Of a stretch of DNA of 24,844 nucleotides, positions 14,586-22,853 are shown one piece after another. Under the pieces are notes generated by a model. That model was given only the letters and a program-made list of their open reading frames with translations, was not told the DNA's origin and did no database searches. The stretch comes from JAVMKJ01 sp031732875 (lineage in GTDB: Bacteria > Pseudomonadota > Gammaproteobacteria > Competibacterales > Competibacteraceae). Position 1 is the stretch's first letter. Each line of letters opens with the position of its first letter. The position numbers were made by a program, and so were the translations under genes. The stretch spans positions 1 to 24,844 of the forward strand of contig JAVMKL010000171.1 of the NCBI GenBank assembly GCA_031732875.1, read 5' to 3'.

Positions 14586-15071
14586 CCAACCCCGAATTCG
14601 GGTCGAGGTAGCAGGATTGCGCCCGCTACCCCTCCCACACCCATTGGCATGGCATGGCGATCTATCCCCTGGCCCAGCCGATACGTTGCGAAGCCGGCGT
14701 CGGCGGACCCACCGGATCAGAACGAAGCCGTAAACGAGGATGTTCAGCGCCACGACGCCAGCCCCCAGCAGCAGTTGCGCCTCGCGCGTCAGCCCCGCCG
14801 GATAGATCAGCGGCAACAGGTAACGGTCGACGAAACCGCCGGCGTAGCCGGCTTCGCCAGCGGCGAACCGCAGGTGGTTCTCCAGTGGGGTAAGCGGACA
14901 GATCCAGCCCGTCCACTCCACCAGGACGCCCCAGGCCACCGCGGGCAGGTGCAGCCAGATCAACCGGGGCCAGCGCGGTGCGAGCCACCCGCCGAATATC
15001 ACGAACAGGATAAAGGCGAGATGGAGAATCACCAGGGCATCGGCGGCCAGACGAGACAGGGTCGGCATCAT
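14532..15071 (-). CDS. DUF2784 inner-membrane protein with an abnormal C-terminal extension
   Basis: A 179-aa protein from ATG 15071 (GGAG 6 nt upstream). The DUF2784 core spans residues about 1-125: ADALVILHLAFILFVIFGGW, LVEWTGWICPLTPLENHLR, GFVDRYLLPLIYPAGL and a last membrane span. Family members usually end soon after this. Here a basic tail of about 50 residues (SAGPGDRSPCHANGCGRGSG and more) runs on and ends inside the antisense of the DUF5615 toxin gene. This suggests that the original stop was lost when the toxin-antitoxin region joined here. It starts 20 bp after the upstream RND gene and is probably the last gene of the metal operon. Role unknown. Confidence 0.8.
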   Translation of the reverse strand: MMPTLSRLAADALVILHLAFILFVIFGGWLAPRWPRLIWLHLPAVAWGVLVEWTGWICPLTPLENHLRFAAGEAGYAGGFVDRYLLPLIYPAGLTREAQLLLGAGVVALNILVYGFVLIRWVRRRRLRNVSAGPGDRSPCHANGCGRGSGRNPATSTRIRGWLIQINTSGICHDQSGFQ

Positions 15072-15091
15072 ATAGCGCTCCGGATGCGGGA

Positions 15092-18000
15092 TCACCTCGT
15101 TTCGCGCGGTTTGGCGCTCCCGCTTCGAGGCTTGCGAGATGATCGGCTCGCTCGAACGGTGACCCAATCCGTCTCGCCGCCTTTCGCCAGCCGTTTCGCG
15201 ACCGGACCGCACCAGCGCCAGAAGAAGGCCGGCGTGTAGACGAGGTCGAGCAAGGTCGAGGTGACCAGGCCGGCGAGCATGACCACGGCCATCGGCTGGA
15301 GGATTTCCTTCCCCGGCTCGCCGGCGGCGATGGCCAACGGAATTAGGCCCAGCGCGGCCGTGGTCGTCGTCATCAGCACCGGCACCAGGCGTTCGAGGGA
15401 CCCCCGGACGATCATCGCCTTGCTAAACGTCTCACCTTCGTGGCGCATCAGATGGAGGTAATGATCGATCATCATGATGCCGTTGCGGAGCGAAATGCCG
15501 GTCAACGTGATGAATCCCATGAGGCTGGCGATGGAAAACACCCCGGTCGTGAATCCGATGATCGCGATCGCACCGACGGCCGCCTGCGGAATGTTCATCA
15601 GGATGCAAATCACGATCCGGTGCGACCGAAAGTGATTGTAGAGAATGACGTACATCAACAGCAGGGACACCATCGACAATAGACCGATGATGCGGGTGGC
15701 CTGCTGCTGGGCCTCGAACTGGCCGCCGTAGGTAATGAAATAGCCAGTGGGTAGTCGAACGCGCGCGCCGACGGCTGCCTGGAGGTCGGCGATGGTGCCG
15801 CCGAGGTCGCGCCCGGCGACATTGGCCTGAATCACGATGCGGCGCTGGCCGTTCTCGCGCAGAATCTGGTTCGGTCCCGCGCCCACGATCACGTCGGCGA
15901 CGGCGCGGAGCGGCACCTTGGCGCCGGTCGGCGTATCGATCAGCATGTCGGCCAGGGTCTGCTCGTCGCCGCGATATTCGTCGTTCAGCTTGACCACCAC
16001 GGCATAGGTTTTCTGGCCGTCCAGCACTTCGGTGACGGTCTTGCCGTACAGGGCGGCTTCGAGCGTTCGCGCCAGGTCGCCCACCTGGATGCCGTAGGTC
16101 TTGGCGGCGTCGCGATGGATCTGGATGCGGATCTGCGGGATGAGCACCTGCTTCTCGACGAACAGGTCGGTCACGCCGGGCACCGTCGCCATCGCCGCGC
16201 GCACCTCCTCGGCCTTGGCGCGCAGCGTCGCCAGATCGTCGCCGAACACCTTGACGGCGATTTGGGCGTTGACGCCGGACAGCAGATGGTCGAGTCGGTG
16301 CGAGATGGGCTGGCCGACGTTGACGACCATGCCGGGGAAGCGGCCGAGCCGCTCGCGGATCTCGGCGAGCACCTCCGGTTGCGGCCGACCGCCGGGCTTG
16401 AAGTCGACTTCCAATTCCGACGAGTGCACCCCTTCGGCGTGCTCGTCCAATTCCGCGCGGCCGGTGCGACGGCTGACCAGCGCCACTTCGCCGATGGCCA
16501 GCAACTCCTTCTCGGCCAGCGCGCCGATGCGGTTGCTTTCCGACAGCGAAGTGCCCGGCGCGGCGATCAGGGTGACGGTGATGGTGCCTTCGTTGAACGG
16601 CGGGAGAAACTCGCGGCCCAGTTGCGTCACCGCCGCGAGGGCGACCAGCGCCAATCCGTAGAACGCGCCCATGACCAAGGTGGGATGGCGGAGCGTGAAG
16701 CCGAGTTGGACCCGGTCGATGGCCTTGAGCTGGCGCACGATCCACGAATCGGCTTCCTCGCCACCGCGAAAGATCAGCCCCCGCGCTTCGAACCGGGCGC
16801 GCACGCCGTCGAAATAGCGGCTCAGCAGCACCGCCGCCAGGGCCGGCGTCACGGTCAGGGAGACGACCAGCGAAGCGAGCACCGACACGATGTAGGCGAT
16901 GCCCATCGGCGCGAAGATGCGCCCCTCGATGCCGCTCAATTGGAACAGCGGGATGAAGACGATCACCATCAGGATCGTCGCGTAGACCAATGTGGAGCGG
17001 ACTTCGTTCGAGGCGTCGTAAATGACGCGCAGCGGGTTGAGCCGCTGTTCCGCCGACCGGGCGGCATTCTCGCGCAAGCGGCGGAAGACGTTCTCGATGT
17101 CGATGATCGAATCGTCCACCAGTTCGCCGATGGCGATGGCCAAACCGCCCAGGGTCATGGTGTTGATGCCGATGCCGGCGAATTTGAAGACGATGAAGGT
17201 GACGATGAACGAGAGCGGAATCGCGACCAACGAAATGAGCGTGGTCCGGGCATTGAGCAGGAACAGGACGAGCACGAGGGTGACCAGGATGGCGGCGTCG
17301 CGCATGACCTCGATCACGTTCGCGATGCTGGCCTCGATGAAATGCTGCTGGCGGAACACGTCGTCGTCCAGTTCCACCCCCGGCGGCAGGGCGGCGCGCA
17401 GCTCGGCCATGGCTTTTTCGATGGTTCGGGTCAGCGCGACCGTATCCTGCCCCGGCTGCTTCGACACCATGACGATGACGCCGGGTTCCGCGTTGATGGA
17501 GGCGTCGCCGCGCTTGACCTGGATGCCTTCCAGCACCCGCGCCACGTTGCCTACCGCGATCGGCGTGCCCTCGCGGGTCGTCACCACGGCGTCGGCGAAC
17601 TCCGCGACGGTGCGGACCCGCCCGATGTTGCGGACCAGAAACTCTTGGCTCTGCTTCTCGATGAACCCGCCGGTGCTGTTTTCGTTGGCGTTGGCGACGG
17701 CGCGCTCGATCTCTTCCAAGGTCAAATCGTAGGCGCGAAGTTTCTCTGCCTCGACCTGCACCTGATACTGCATGCGGCCGCCGCCGATGGGGATGGCGTT
17801 GGCCACGCCGGGGATCGACAGCAGGCGCGGGCGCACCGTCCAGTCGGCCAACAGGCGCAATTGCACCGGCGGAATCGTCTGGCTTTTGAGGCCGATGAGC
17901 ATGATTTCGCCCATGATCGACGAAATCGGCCCCATCTGCGGTTCGACCCCGGCGGGCAGGCGGTCGCGGACGGCGGCGAGCTTCTCGCCGACCAGTTGCC

Positions 18001-18325
18001 GCGCCAGGTAAATGTCCTTACCCCAGTCGAATTCCACGAACACGATGGACAGGCCGACGGCGGACACCGACCGGACCCGCTGTACGCCGGTCGAGCCATT
18101 CAGGGCGGTCTCGATGGGAAAAGTGACCAGGGTTTCCACTTCCTCGGGCGCCAGGCCCGCGGCTTCGGCCAGCACCGTGACTTGCGGCCGGTTGAGGTCG
18201 GGCAGCACGTCCACCGGCAGTCTCGCCATCTCGTAGAGACCGTAGAGCGTGAGCGCGAACGCCGCCGCCAGCACGAAGAGGCGGTTCCTGATCGAGAACT
18301 GGATGAGCTGTTTGATCATGGCCAT
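15092..18325 (-). CDS. Heavy-metal efflux RND pump (CusA/CzcA family, non-CusA subtype)
   Basis: About 1077 aa from ATG 18325 (MAMIKQLIQFSIRNRLF); an in-frame ATG at 18418 would add 31 non-conserved residues. The protein is full length for an inner-membrane RND pump that exports metal from periplasm or cytosol with an adaptor and an outer-membrane channel. The TM4 motif is IGELVDDSIIDIENVFRRL (about 395-412), with an extra Asp. CusA's metal-binding Met trio is not kept: NEGTITVTLIAAPG replaces NEGTLLYMPATLPG, and HLLSGVNAQIAVKVFG replaces DMLSTGIRTPIGIK. The C-terminal relay region reads ISLRNGIMMIDHY and ERLVPVLMTTTT, lacking the CusA Glu and Lys. A divalent cation substrate is plausible but not shown. 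It follows the periplasmic His-motif protein by about 96 bp. Confidence 0.9.
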   Translation of the reverse strand: MAMIKQLIQFSIRNRLFVLAAAFALTLYGLYEMARLPVDVLPDLNRPQVTVLAEAAGLAPEEVETLVTFPIETALNGSTGVQRVRSVSAVGLSIVFVEFDWGKDIYLARQLVGEKLAAVRDRLPAGVEPQMGPISSIMGEIMLIGLKSQTIPPVQLRLLADWTVRPRLLSIPGVANAIPIGGGRMQYQVQVEAEKLRAYDLTLEEIERAVANANENSTGGFIEKQSQEFLVRNIGRVRTVAEFADAVVTTREGTPIAVGNVARVLEGIQVKRGDASINAEPGVIVMVSKQPGQDTVALTRTIEKAMAELRAALPPGVELDDDVFRQQHFIEASIANVIEVMRDAAILVTLVLVLFLLNARTTLISLVAIPLSFIVTFIVFKFAGIGINTMTLGGLAIAIGELVDDSIIDIENVFRRLRENAARSAEQRLNPLRVIYDASNEVRSTLVYATILMVIVFIPLFQLSGIEGRIFAPMGIAYIVSVLASLVVSLTVTPALAAVLLSRYFDGVRARFEARGLIFRGGEEADSWIVRQLKAIDRVQLGFTLRHPTLVMGAFYGLALVALAAVTQLGREFLPPFNEGTITVTLIAAPGTSLSESNRIGALAEKELLAIGEVALVSRRTGRAELDEHAEGVHSSELEVDFKPGGRPQPEVLAEIRERLGRFPGMVVNVGQPISHRLDHLLSGVNAQIAVKVFGDDLATLRAKAEEVRAAMATVPGVTDLFVEKQVLIPQIRIQIHRDAAKTYGIQVGDLARTLEAALYGKTVTEVLDGQKTYAVVVKLNDEYRGDEQTLADMLIDTPTGAKVPLRAVADVIVGAGPNQILRENGQRRIVIQANVAGRDLGGTIADLQAAVGARVRLPTGYFITYGGQFEAQQQATRIIGLLSMVSLLLMYVILYNHFRSHRIVICILMNIPQAAVGAIAIIGFTTGVFSIASLMGFITLTGISLRNGIMMIDHYLHLMRHEGETFSKAMIVRGSLERLVPVLMTTTTAALGLIPLAIAAGEPGKEILQPMAVVMLAGLVTSTLLDLVYTPAFFWRWCGPVAKRLAKGGETDWVTVRASRSSRKPRSGSAKPRETR

Positions 18326-18421
18326 GTCGTTCCCGTCGCTCGGGATCGCAGCCGACGGGGTGGGTGAAGGGATGGGCTGGATCGGCGCCGTCGCATCCGC
18401 CGGGGACGCGCGGCGCATCGC

Positions 18422-19666
18422 TCAGTGCGCGTGGCGGTCCGGCTTCCCTTCGACCTGTTGCCGGATGCCGGCAATCTCCTTCTTGAACCGGGTGAGGACG
18501 GCGCGGGTCTGCGCGGCGTCGCCGGCATCGCCGAACTTGTCGAGCAGTGCCGCTTGCTGGCGGACGCGGCCGATGGCGGCGTCGAGCGCCTTGCCTTCCG
18601 CCGGATTGAGACCGGTCACTTTCTCCGGCAGCGCGGCCAGCAGATCGCGGGCGGCGAAGGCTTCGCCGTGGACTTTGGTCAGCTTGCCGTCGGCGATGGC
18701 CTGGTCGATGGCCGCAACGCGCTGGTCGACGACAGCCAGGATGTCGGCGACGGTCGCCGGGATGGCGGCCGGTTCGTCGCCCCCGTGGGGTTGCCCGTGA
18801 CCGGCGGCGGACGCAGTTCCGTCCAGTTTGGCGGGCGTCACGTCGATACCGAAGGGTGCGAACACCGATTTCCCGTCAATTTGCACCTGGGCGAACAGCT
18901 TCTGGTAACCGCCGGTGGCGAAGTCGGTTTGGAATTCCAGGATCGGCCCGCCGCGTTCGGCGGCCGTTCTCGGCTCTTGGCCCAACGGATGGACATGGGC
19001 GATCTCGGCCCGGTCTTCGCCGAAACCCACCAGGTGCGCGAACGCGCCCATGACCGGTTCCAGTTTGGCGAACGGTTTCCCGTCCGGGCCGGTCACGGTC
19101 AACCAAGCCTTGTGGGGATGGCCGGCGGCCGGCGGCTCTTCCTCGAATTTCAACTCGAACGTATAGCCGGCCACGGTCGTTTTCCGGTTCGTGACCTTCT
19201 CGACCGGCGCGGAGGTTCCCGCCACCACGAAGCGGGTCACGGCGTATTCCTGCCGGTTCGTGGCGACCGGCAGCAGATCGGCGAAGACTTTGTATTCGCC
19301 CGCTTTGTTGGGCGTGATCGCGAAGGTGTAGGTGCCGGGAGTCGATCCGGGCTTCGGGTGCTCGTGGTGGTAGTCGGTCAGGCTCGGATCGACGACGAGC
19401 AGATGGATCTTTTCGGTATGCGCCACTTGCAGATCCGCCAGGGTGATTGGCTTGCCGTCCCTGGCGACGAGCGACAAGGTGAAGATCGCCGGTTCGCCGA
19501 CTTTCAATCCGCTGGCCGGCGCGATGGAAGCGTCGATGGTGGCCGGACCGGTCGCGCCGTGCGCGCCGTGATCGTGGCTTTCTGCGGCACTCGATGGGGC
19601 GTTCGCGACGACAGCGGCCAGCAAGGCCAGGGCGAGCAGGGAGGCGGTGGAAAGTCGGAATTTCAT
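18422..19666 (-). CDS. Periplasmic His-motif protein of metal-efflux cluster
   Basis: A 414-aa protein; ATG 19666 has AGGAG 7 nt upstream. A signal peptide (MKFRLSTASLLALALLAAVV...SSAA) precedes ESHDHGAHG. The middle is two beta-sandwich-like segments containing HTEKIHLLVVDPSLTDYHHE, then HPKP, TYTFAITPNKAGEYKVFADL and EIAHVHPLGQEP. Past a second His-rich linker (AGHGQPHGGDEP), the last 130 residues are predicted helical (VADILAVVDQRVAAIDQAIA and similar) and end DRHAH. I recall the central YHHEHPKPG domain beside RND metal pumps, where a periplasmic metal-carrier role is likely but unproven. It lies between the adaptor and the second pump. Confidence 0.75.
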   Translation of the reverse strand: MKFRLSTASLLALALLAAVVANAPSSAAESHDHGAHGATGPATIDASIAPASGLKVGEPAIFTLSLVARDGKPITLADLQVAHTEKIHLLVVDPSLTDYHHEHPKPGSTPGTYTFAITPNKAGEYKVFADLLPVATNRQEYAVTRFVVAGTSAPVEKVTNRKTTVAGYTFELKFEEEPPAAGHPHKAWLTVTGPDGKPFAKLEPVMGAFAHLVGFGEDRAEIAHVHPLGQEPRTAAERGGPILEFQTDFATGGYQKLFAQVQIDGKSVFAPFGIDVTPAKLDGTASAAGHGQPHGGDEPAAIPATVADILAVVDQRVAAIDQAIADGKLTKVHGEAFAARDLLAALPEKVTGLNPAEGKALDAAIGRVRQQAALLDKFGDAGDAAQTRAVLTRFKKEIAGIRQQVEGKPDRHAH

Positions 19667-19747
19667 GGGAATCTCCTGGAAGGTCGAGTCGAGCGTATCG
19701 GGTTGGAAAGGGGGTCGAACGGTCGGTGATCGAGGGGGTTCGACGGG

Positions 19748-20965
19748 TTAACGGGCCGACGAGTCACCCGCCGCCGGCAAGGGTTTGGACATGCGGACCT
19801 GGTAGATTCCCTGAACGACGACGCGATCGCCGGGCTTGAGGGTTCCTTCGTCAGCCAGCACCAGACGGTCGCCGAGGCGTTCCAGAATCCGCACGGGGCG
19901 CGGGGTGAACTGCTCGCCGCCGGTCTTCGCGTAAACCATGGGCTGACCGTCGAGATCCACCACCGCGGATTTGGGCACCGTGACCCCCGATACCTCGAAA
20001 CCGGTCTCGATGTAGACGCGCCCGAACATCCCGCCAAAGAGCCGACCCTCGTTGTTCGGCACGGCAAAGAGCACCGGCAGCGCGCGCGTCCGCTCATCGA
20101 CCGTGGCGCCGCGCGACACGATGCGAGCGGGGAACGATTCGCCGGGAAACGCTTCCACGGTGAAGAACGCTCGCTGGGCGGCGAGGATCGCGGCGACGTC
20201 GTTCTCGAAGACGCTTGCTTCGACCAGCAGTTCGGCGGTGTCCACGATGTGGAACAGCGGCTTGTCGCGACTCACGTTCTCGCCGATGGTGACGTGGGTC
20301 CGGGTAATCATGCCATCGAGCGGCGCGCGGATAACCCGTCGTTTCTGGGCGAGGATGCCGGTGGTCGAGGCGTTATCGAGCAGCGCGACCTGCTCGACGA
20401 AGCCGTCGCGCCTGGCCTTGGCGACCTCCAGTTCGTTACGGGCGGCGGTGAGGTCCTTGTCGGTGACGACGCCCGCCAGCTTGGTCAGGCGGTCGTACTC
20501 GCGCTGGGCGAGCGTCAGGCTCGCCTCGGCCTGCCGCAATTCGCTGGCGGCGCGGGCGCGCTCGGTGGCGATCGTCACGAGGTCGGGCGCCGCAATCGAC
20601 TCCTCGACGACGGCGATGATTTGATCCCGTTTCACGAACTCGCCGAGGGCGGGAATCGAGTAATCCCTGGTGGCGATCAGGCGACCTTCCTGTGGCGCCG
20701 TCACGATGGCCTCGCGTTCGGAACGGATGAGGGTGCGGCCCAGGACCCGGAGCGTGCGGGGAACGGTTTCCAACCGCGCGCGGGTCGTCTCGATCCGGGC
20801 CAGGAACTGCGTCTCGATGGGGACGTGGAGGGGCGCGGTGGGCGACGCGGGCGCGGACGCCGCCAAACCGGCGCCGGAATGATCTTCGCCCTCGTGAGCC
20901 CGAGCGAACGGTGCTGCGGCCATGAAAGTGGACGCCACCAATAGACCGAGCAAGTTTCGAGTCAC
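19748..20965 (-). CDS. RND efflux periplasmic adaptor (membrane fusion protein, CusB/CzcB-like)
   Basis: A 405-aa protein from GTG 20965, overlapping the upstream stop codon (GTGA), so translationally coupled. A signal peptide (MTRNLLGLLVASTFMAAAPF-ARA) is followed by HEGEDHSGAG. Then come a barrel/lipoyl half (VTAPQEGRLIATRDYSIPAL), a helical hairpin at about 130-200 (ELRQAEASLTLAQREYDRLT ... NELEVAKARRDGF), the second lipoyl half (VIRAPLDGMITRTHVTIGEN), and a beta-barrel and membrane-proximal domain. It links the inner-membrane pump to an outer-membrane channel that is not in this window. It probably serves the pump at 15092-18325 and perhaps the CusA-type pump upstream. Confidence 0.93.
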   Translation of the reverse strand: MTRNLLGLLVASTFMAAAPFARAHEGEDHSGAGLAASAPASPTAPLHVPIETQFLARIETTRARLETVPRTLRVLGRTLIRSEREAIVTAPQEGRLIATRDYSIPALGEFVKRDQIIAVVEESIAAPDLVTIATERARAASELRQAEASLTLAQREYDRLTKLAGVVTDKDLTAARNELEVAKARRDGFVEQVALLDNASTTGILAQKRRVIRAPLDGMITRTHVTIGENVSRDKPLFHIVDTAELLVEASVFENDVAAILAAQRAFFTVEAFPGESFPARIVSRGATVDERTRALPVLFAVPNNEGRLFGGMFGRVYIETGFEVSGVTVPKSAVVDLDGQPMVYAKTGGEQFTPRPVRILERLGDRLVLADEGTLKPGDRVVVQGIYQVRMSKPLPAAGDSSAR

Positions 20966-21588
20966 GCGGAAACTCCCTTGCGCGCGGTCGCGCGGCCCGC
21001 CGCGAAAGCGGCGATCAACAGCAGAGCGCCGAGGGGCAGCAACATCGTCAATGGGAGAGACACCGTCCCCTTGCGGTGGGGTGCGATCTTATTGAGAGCG
21101 GGATCCGGTTGGAGCGGGCTGGCCTGGAAGTGGGTGACACCGATCAAGTCACTCTCGGTATCCGCCGTCACGTCGAGCAGCCACGACATCGGCACGGCGG
21201 TCTCGGCGGTGACGGTGGCGCTGTACGCGCCGGCCGGTCCGCCGGGTTTCGGGGCAAACGCGACGGTGGTACTTCGGTCGCCTTCGGAAAGGGTCGCGCT
21301 GACATCGGCGTCGGCCAGCGGGCGATTGGTTTCGGCGGAAACCAGGTAGAGCGTCACCGCCACCGGCTCCCCCGGCGCAAAGGGCCGGTATTTCAAAACG
21401 GCCTCGAACAGCGAGCCATTGCCGCTCGCCGCCAGCAGCGTCTCGCCCGGCGCGGCGACCGTGACGGGTTGGGGCGCGCCATGGTCTTCGCCTTCGTGGG
21501 CGAAGGTCGGAAAGGACAGTCCGGCGCTGAAGACCAGCAGCAGGACCACGAACAGCAGGGCTGTTCGATGAGCCATACAGCGATTCAC
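20962..21588 (-). CDS. Small exported protein with N-terminal HEGEDH and C-terminal membrane anchor
   Basis: A 208-aa protein if started at GTG 21588 (GAGGTG about 5 nt upstream); the next choice is ATG 21576, and the frame is open to 21732. A signal peptide (MAHRTALLFVVLLLVFSAGL...FPTFA) is followed by HEGEDHGAPQP. A beta-sandwich domain (PGEPVAVTLYLVSAETNRPL, then DADVSATLSEGDRSTTVAFA) is followed by one C-terminal membrane span (LPLTMLLPLGALLLIAAFAA) and a basic tail. It precedes the adaptor with a 4-base overlap. It probably binds metal at the periplasmic face of the inner membrane and hands it to the adaptor. Function is inferred from context. Confidence 0.75.
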   Translation of the reverse strand: MNRCMAHRTALLFVVLLLVFSAGLSFPTFAHEGEDHGAPQPVTVAAPGETLLAASGNGSLFEAVLKYRPFAPGEPVAVTLYLVSAETNRPLADADVSATLSEGDRSTTVAFAPKPGGPAGAYSATVTAETAVPMSWLLDVTADTESDLIGVTHFQASPLQPDPALNKIAPHRKGTVSLPLTMLLPLGALLLIAAFAAGRATARKGVSA

Positions 21589-21631
21589 GGACGCACCTCG
21601 CGCGAAGAACAGGGAATCCGAAACGAACCCG

Positions 21632-21656
21632 CCAGGGTTTCTCGAAGGAAACCTGG
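21632..21656 (-). other. Hairpin in the leader of the HEGEDH-protein/adaptor unit
   Basis: CCAGGGTTTC (21632-21641) pairs with GAAACCTGG (21648-21656) with a single bulged G. It lies in the 149-bp gap between the DMT gene and the next gene. Minus-strand Ts at about 21718-21724 lack an upstream stem. A separate promoter for the downstream genes could lie in this gap, but no clear -35/-10 was found. Confidence 0.3.
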
Positions 21657-21737
21657 TGCGAGATCTTCTTGATGCAAGAGTCTCTTTGAAGCCATGGAGA
21701 GATTTGCTCGCCAAATAGAAAAAATCGTCCACCCAGC

Positions 21738-22793
21738 CTAATGATCATGCCGATGATGCGCGTCTGGAAAGTGCGCATGGTAGTGCGTCAGGGGCTCGTG
21801 GCGATGCCAGTGACGATGGGAAACGCCGATCGGCACCCCCTCGTCATGCGGATGCTGGTGATGGGCATCGTGTTCGTGCGCGTGGTCGTGCTCCATCGGC
21901 TCGTGGACGTGCGGGTGGCGATGCTGCTCGGTCAGGTGCAGCCAGACGCCCGAGGCCATCAGGCCAGCGGCAGCGAGCAACCGGGGGGTGAGGGGCTCAC
22001 CCAACAGGGGAATCGCCAGAACCGCGCCGAAAAAGGGTGCCACGGAGAAATAAGCCCCGGTTCGGGCAGTCCCGAGATGACGCAGGCCGACCACGAAGAG
22101 TGCGAGGCTCGCCCCGTAGGCCAATCCCCCGACGAGCAAGGCGCCGCCGAGCGTGGGCAGGGGCGGCCAAACCGCGCCCAGCCAACACGCGAGCACCAGA
22201 TTCATCCCGCCCGCTGCCCAGCCCTTGAACATGGCGATCCAGGTCGCGTCGGCCAGCGACACTTTGCGAGTGAGATTATTGTCGATCCCCCACGCCAAGC
22301 AAGCCCCTACCACGGCCAGGGCCGGCCAGGGGGTGGTCGAGAAGCGCGCCTCGCCGGGCCAGCCGATTACGAGCGCCCCGGCCACGATGGCGGCCATCCC
22401 TAGCGCGATGCGCCGGTCGAAATTCTCATGAAAGACGAACCAGGCCAGCAGCGCGGTCGACACCCCTTCGGCGTTGAGCAAGAGCGCCGCGCCCGACGCC
22501 GGCATTCCGGTCAGACCGAACATCAGCAGTACCGGACCCACCACGCCGCCGGCGAAAATCGCCCCCGCCAGCCACCCCCATTCCTTCGGCGGTAGCTTCT
22601 CCGCCGGCGAATGGCGCACGAGGCGGTACAGCGCCAGCCCTGCTCCAGACCCGAGGTAGAGCAGGCCGGCCAGCAGCCACGGGTCGACGCTCGCCAACAG
22701 TGCTTTGGCCAGGGGCGTGCCGCCTCCGAACAGCAGGGCAGCGCCCAGGACCGCCATCACGCCCGGCTGGCGCAATCCTTGTTTCCGGTGCAT
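21738..22793 (-). CDS. DMT-superfamily (EamA) transporter with a long histidine-rich C-terminal tail
   Basis: A 351-aa protein from ATG 22793. Ten hydrophobic spans in two EamA repeats cover residues about 12-288, including GAALLFGGGTPLAKALLA, WGIDNNLTRKVSLADA and GTARTGAYFSVAPFFGAVLA. The tail of about 60 residues is largely histidine: HRHPHVHEPMEHDHAHEHDA, then HHQHPHDEG, SHRHWHRHEPLTHYHAHFP and HHRHDH. Such tails buffer or sense Ni, Co, Zn or Cu in metal transporters. Its place between two metal pumps supports metal export or uptake control rather than the amino-acid or drug substrates common in EamA. The cognate metal cannot be read from sequence. It lies 60 bp after the CusA-type gene. 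Confidence 0.88.
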   Translation of the reverse strand: MHRKQGLRQPGVMAVLGAALLFGGGTPLAKALLASVDPWLLAGLLYLGSGAGLALYRLVRHSPAEKLPPKEWGWLAGAIFAGGVVGPVLLMFGLTGMPASGAALLLNAEGVSTALLAWFVFHENFDRRIALGMAAIVAGALVIGWPGEARFSTTPWPALAVVGACLAWGIDNNLTRKVSLADATWIAMFKGWAAGGMNLVLACWLGAVWPPLPTLGGALLVGGLAYGASLALFVVGLRHLGTARTGAYFSVAPFFGAVLAIPLLGEPLTPRLLAAAGLMASGVWLHLTEQHRHPHVHEPMEHDHAHEHDAHHQHPHDEGVPIGVSHRHWHRHEPLTHYHAHFPDAHHRHDH

Positions 22794-22853
22794 ATCGTTA
22801 CCCCGCCTCGGCGATCTTTGGAAGAATTTCGGTTTCGCGGGTCGTCGCGAGCG

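Noticed and set aside
16115..18367. 750-codon open frame on the plus strand
   Set aside because: It is antisense to the RND pump; the Asp/Gln/His-rich translation has no recognisable family.
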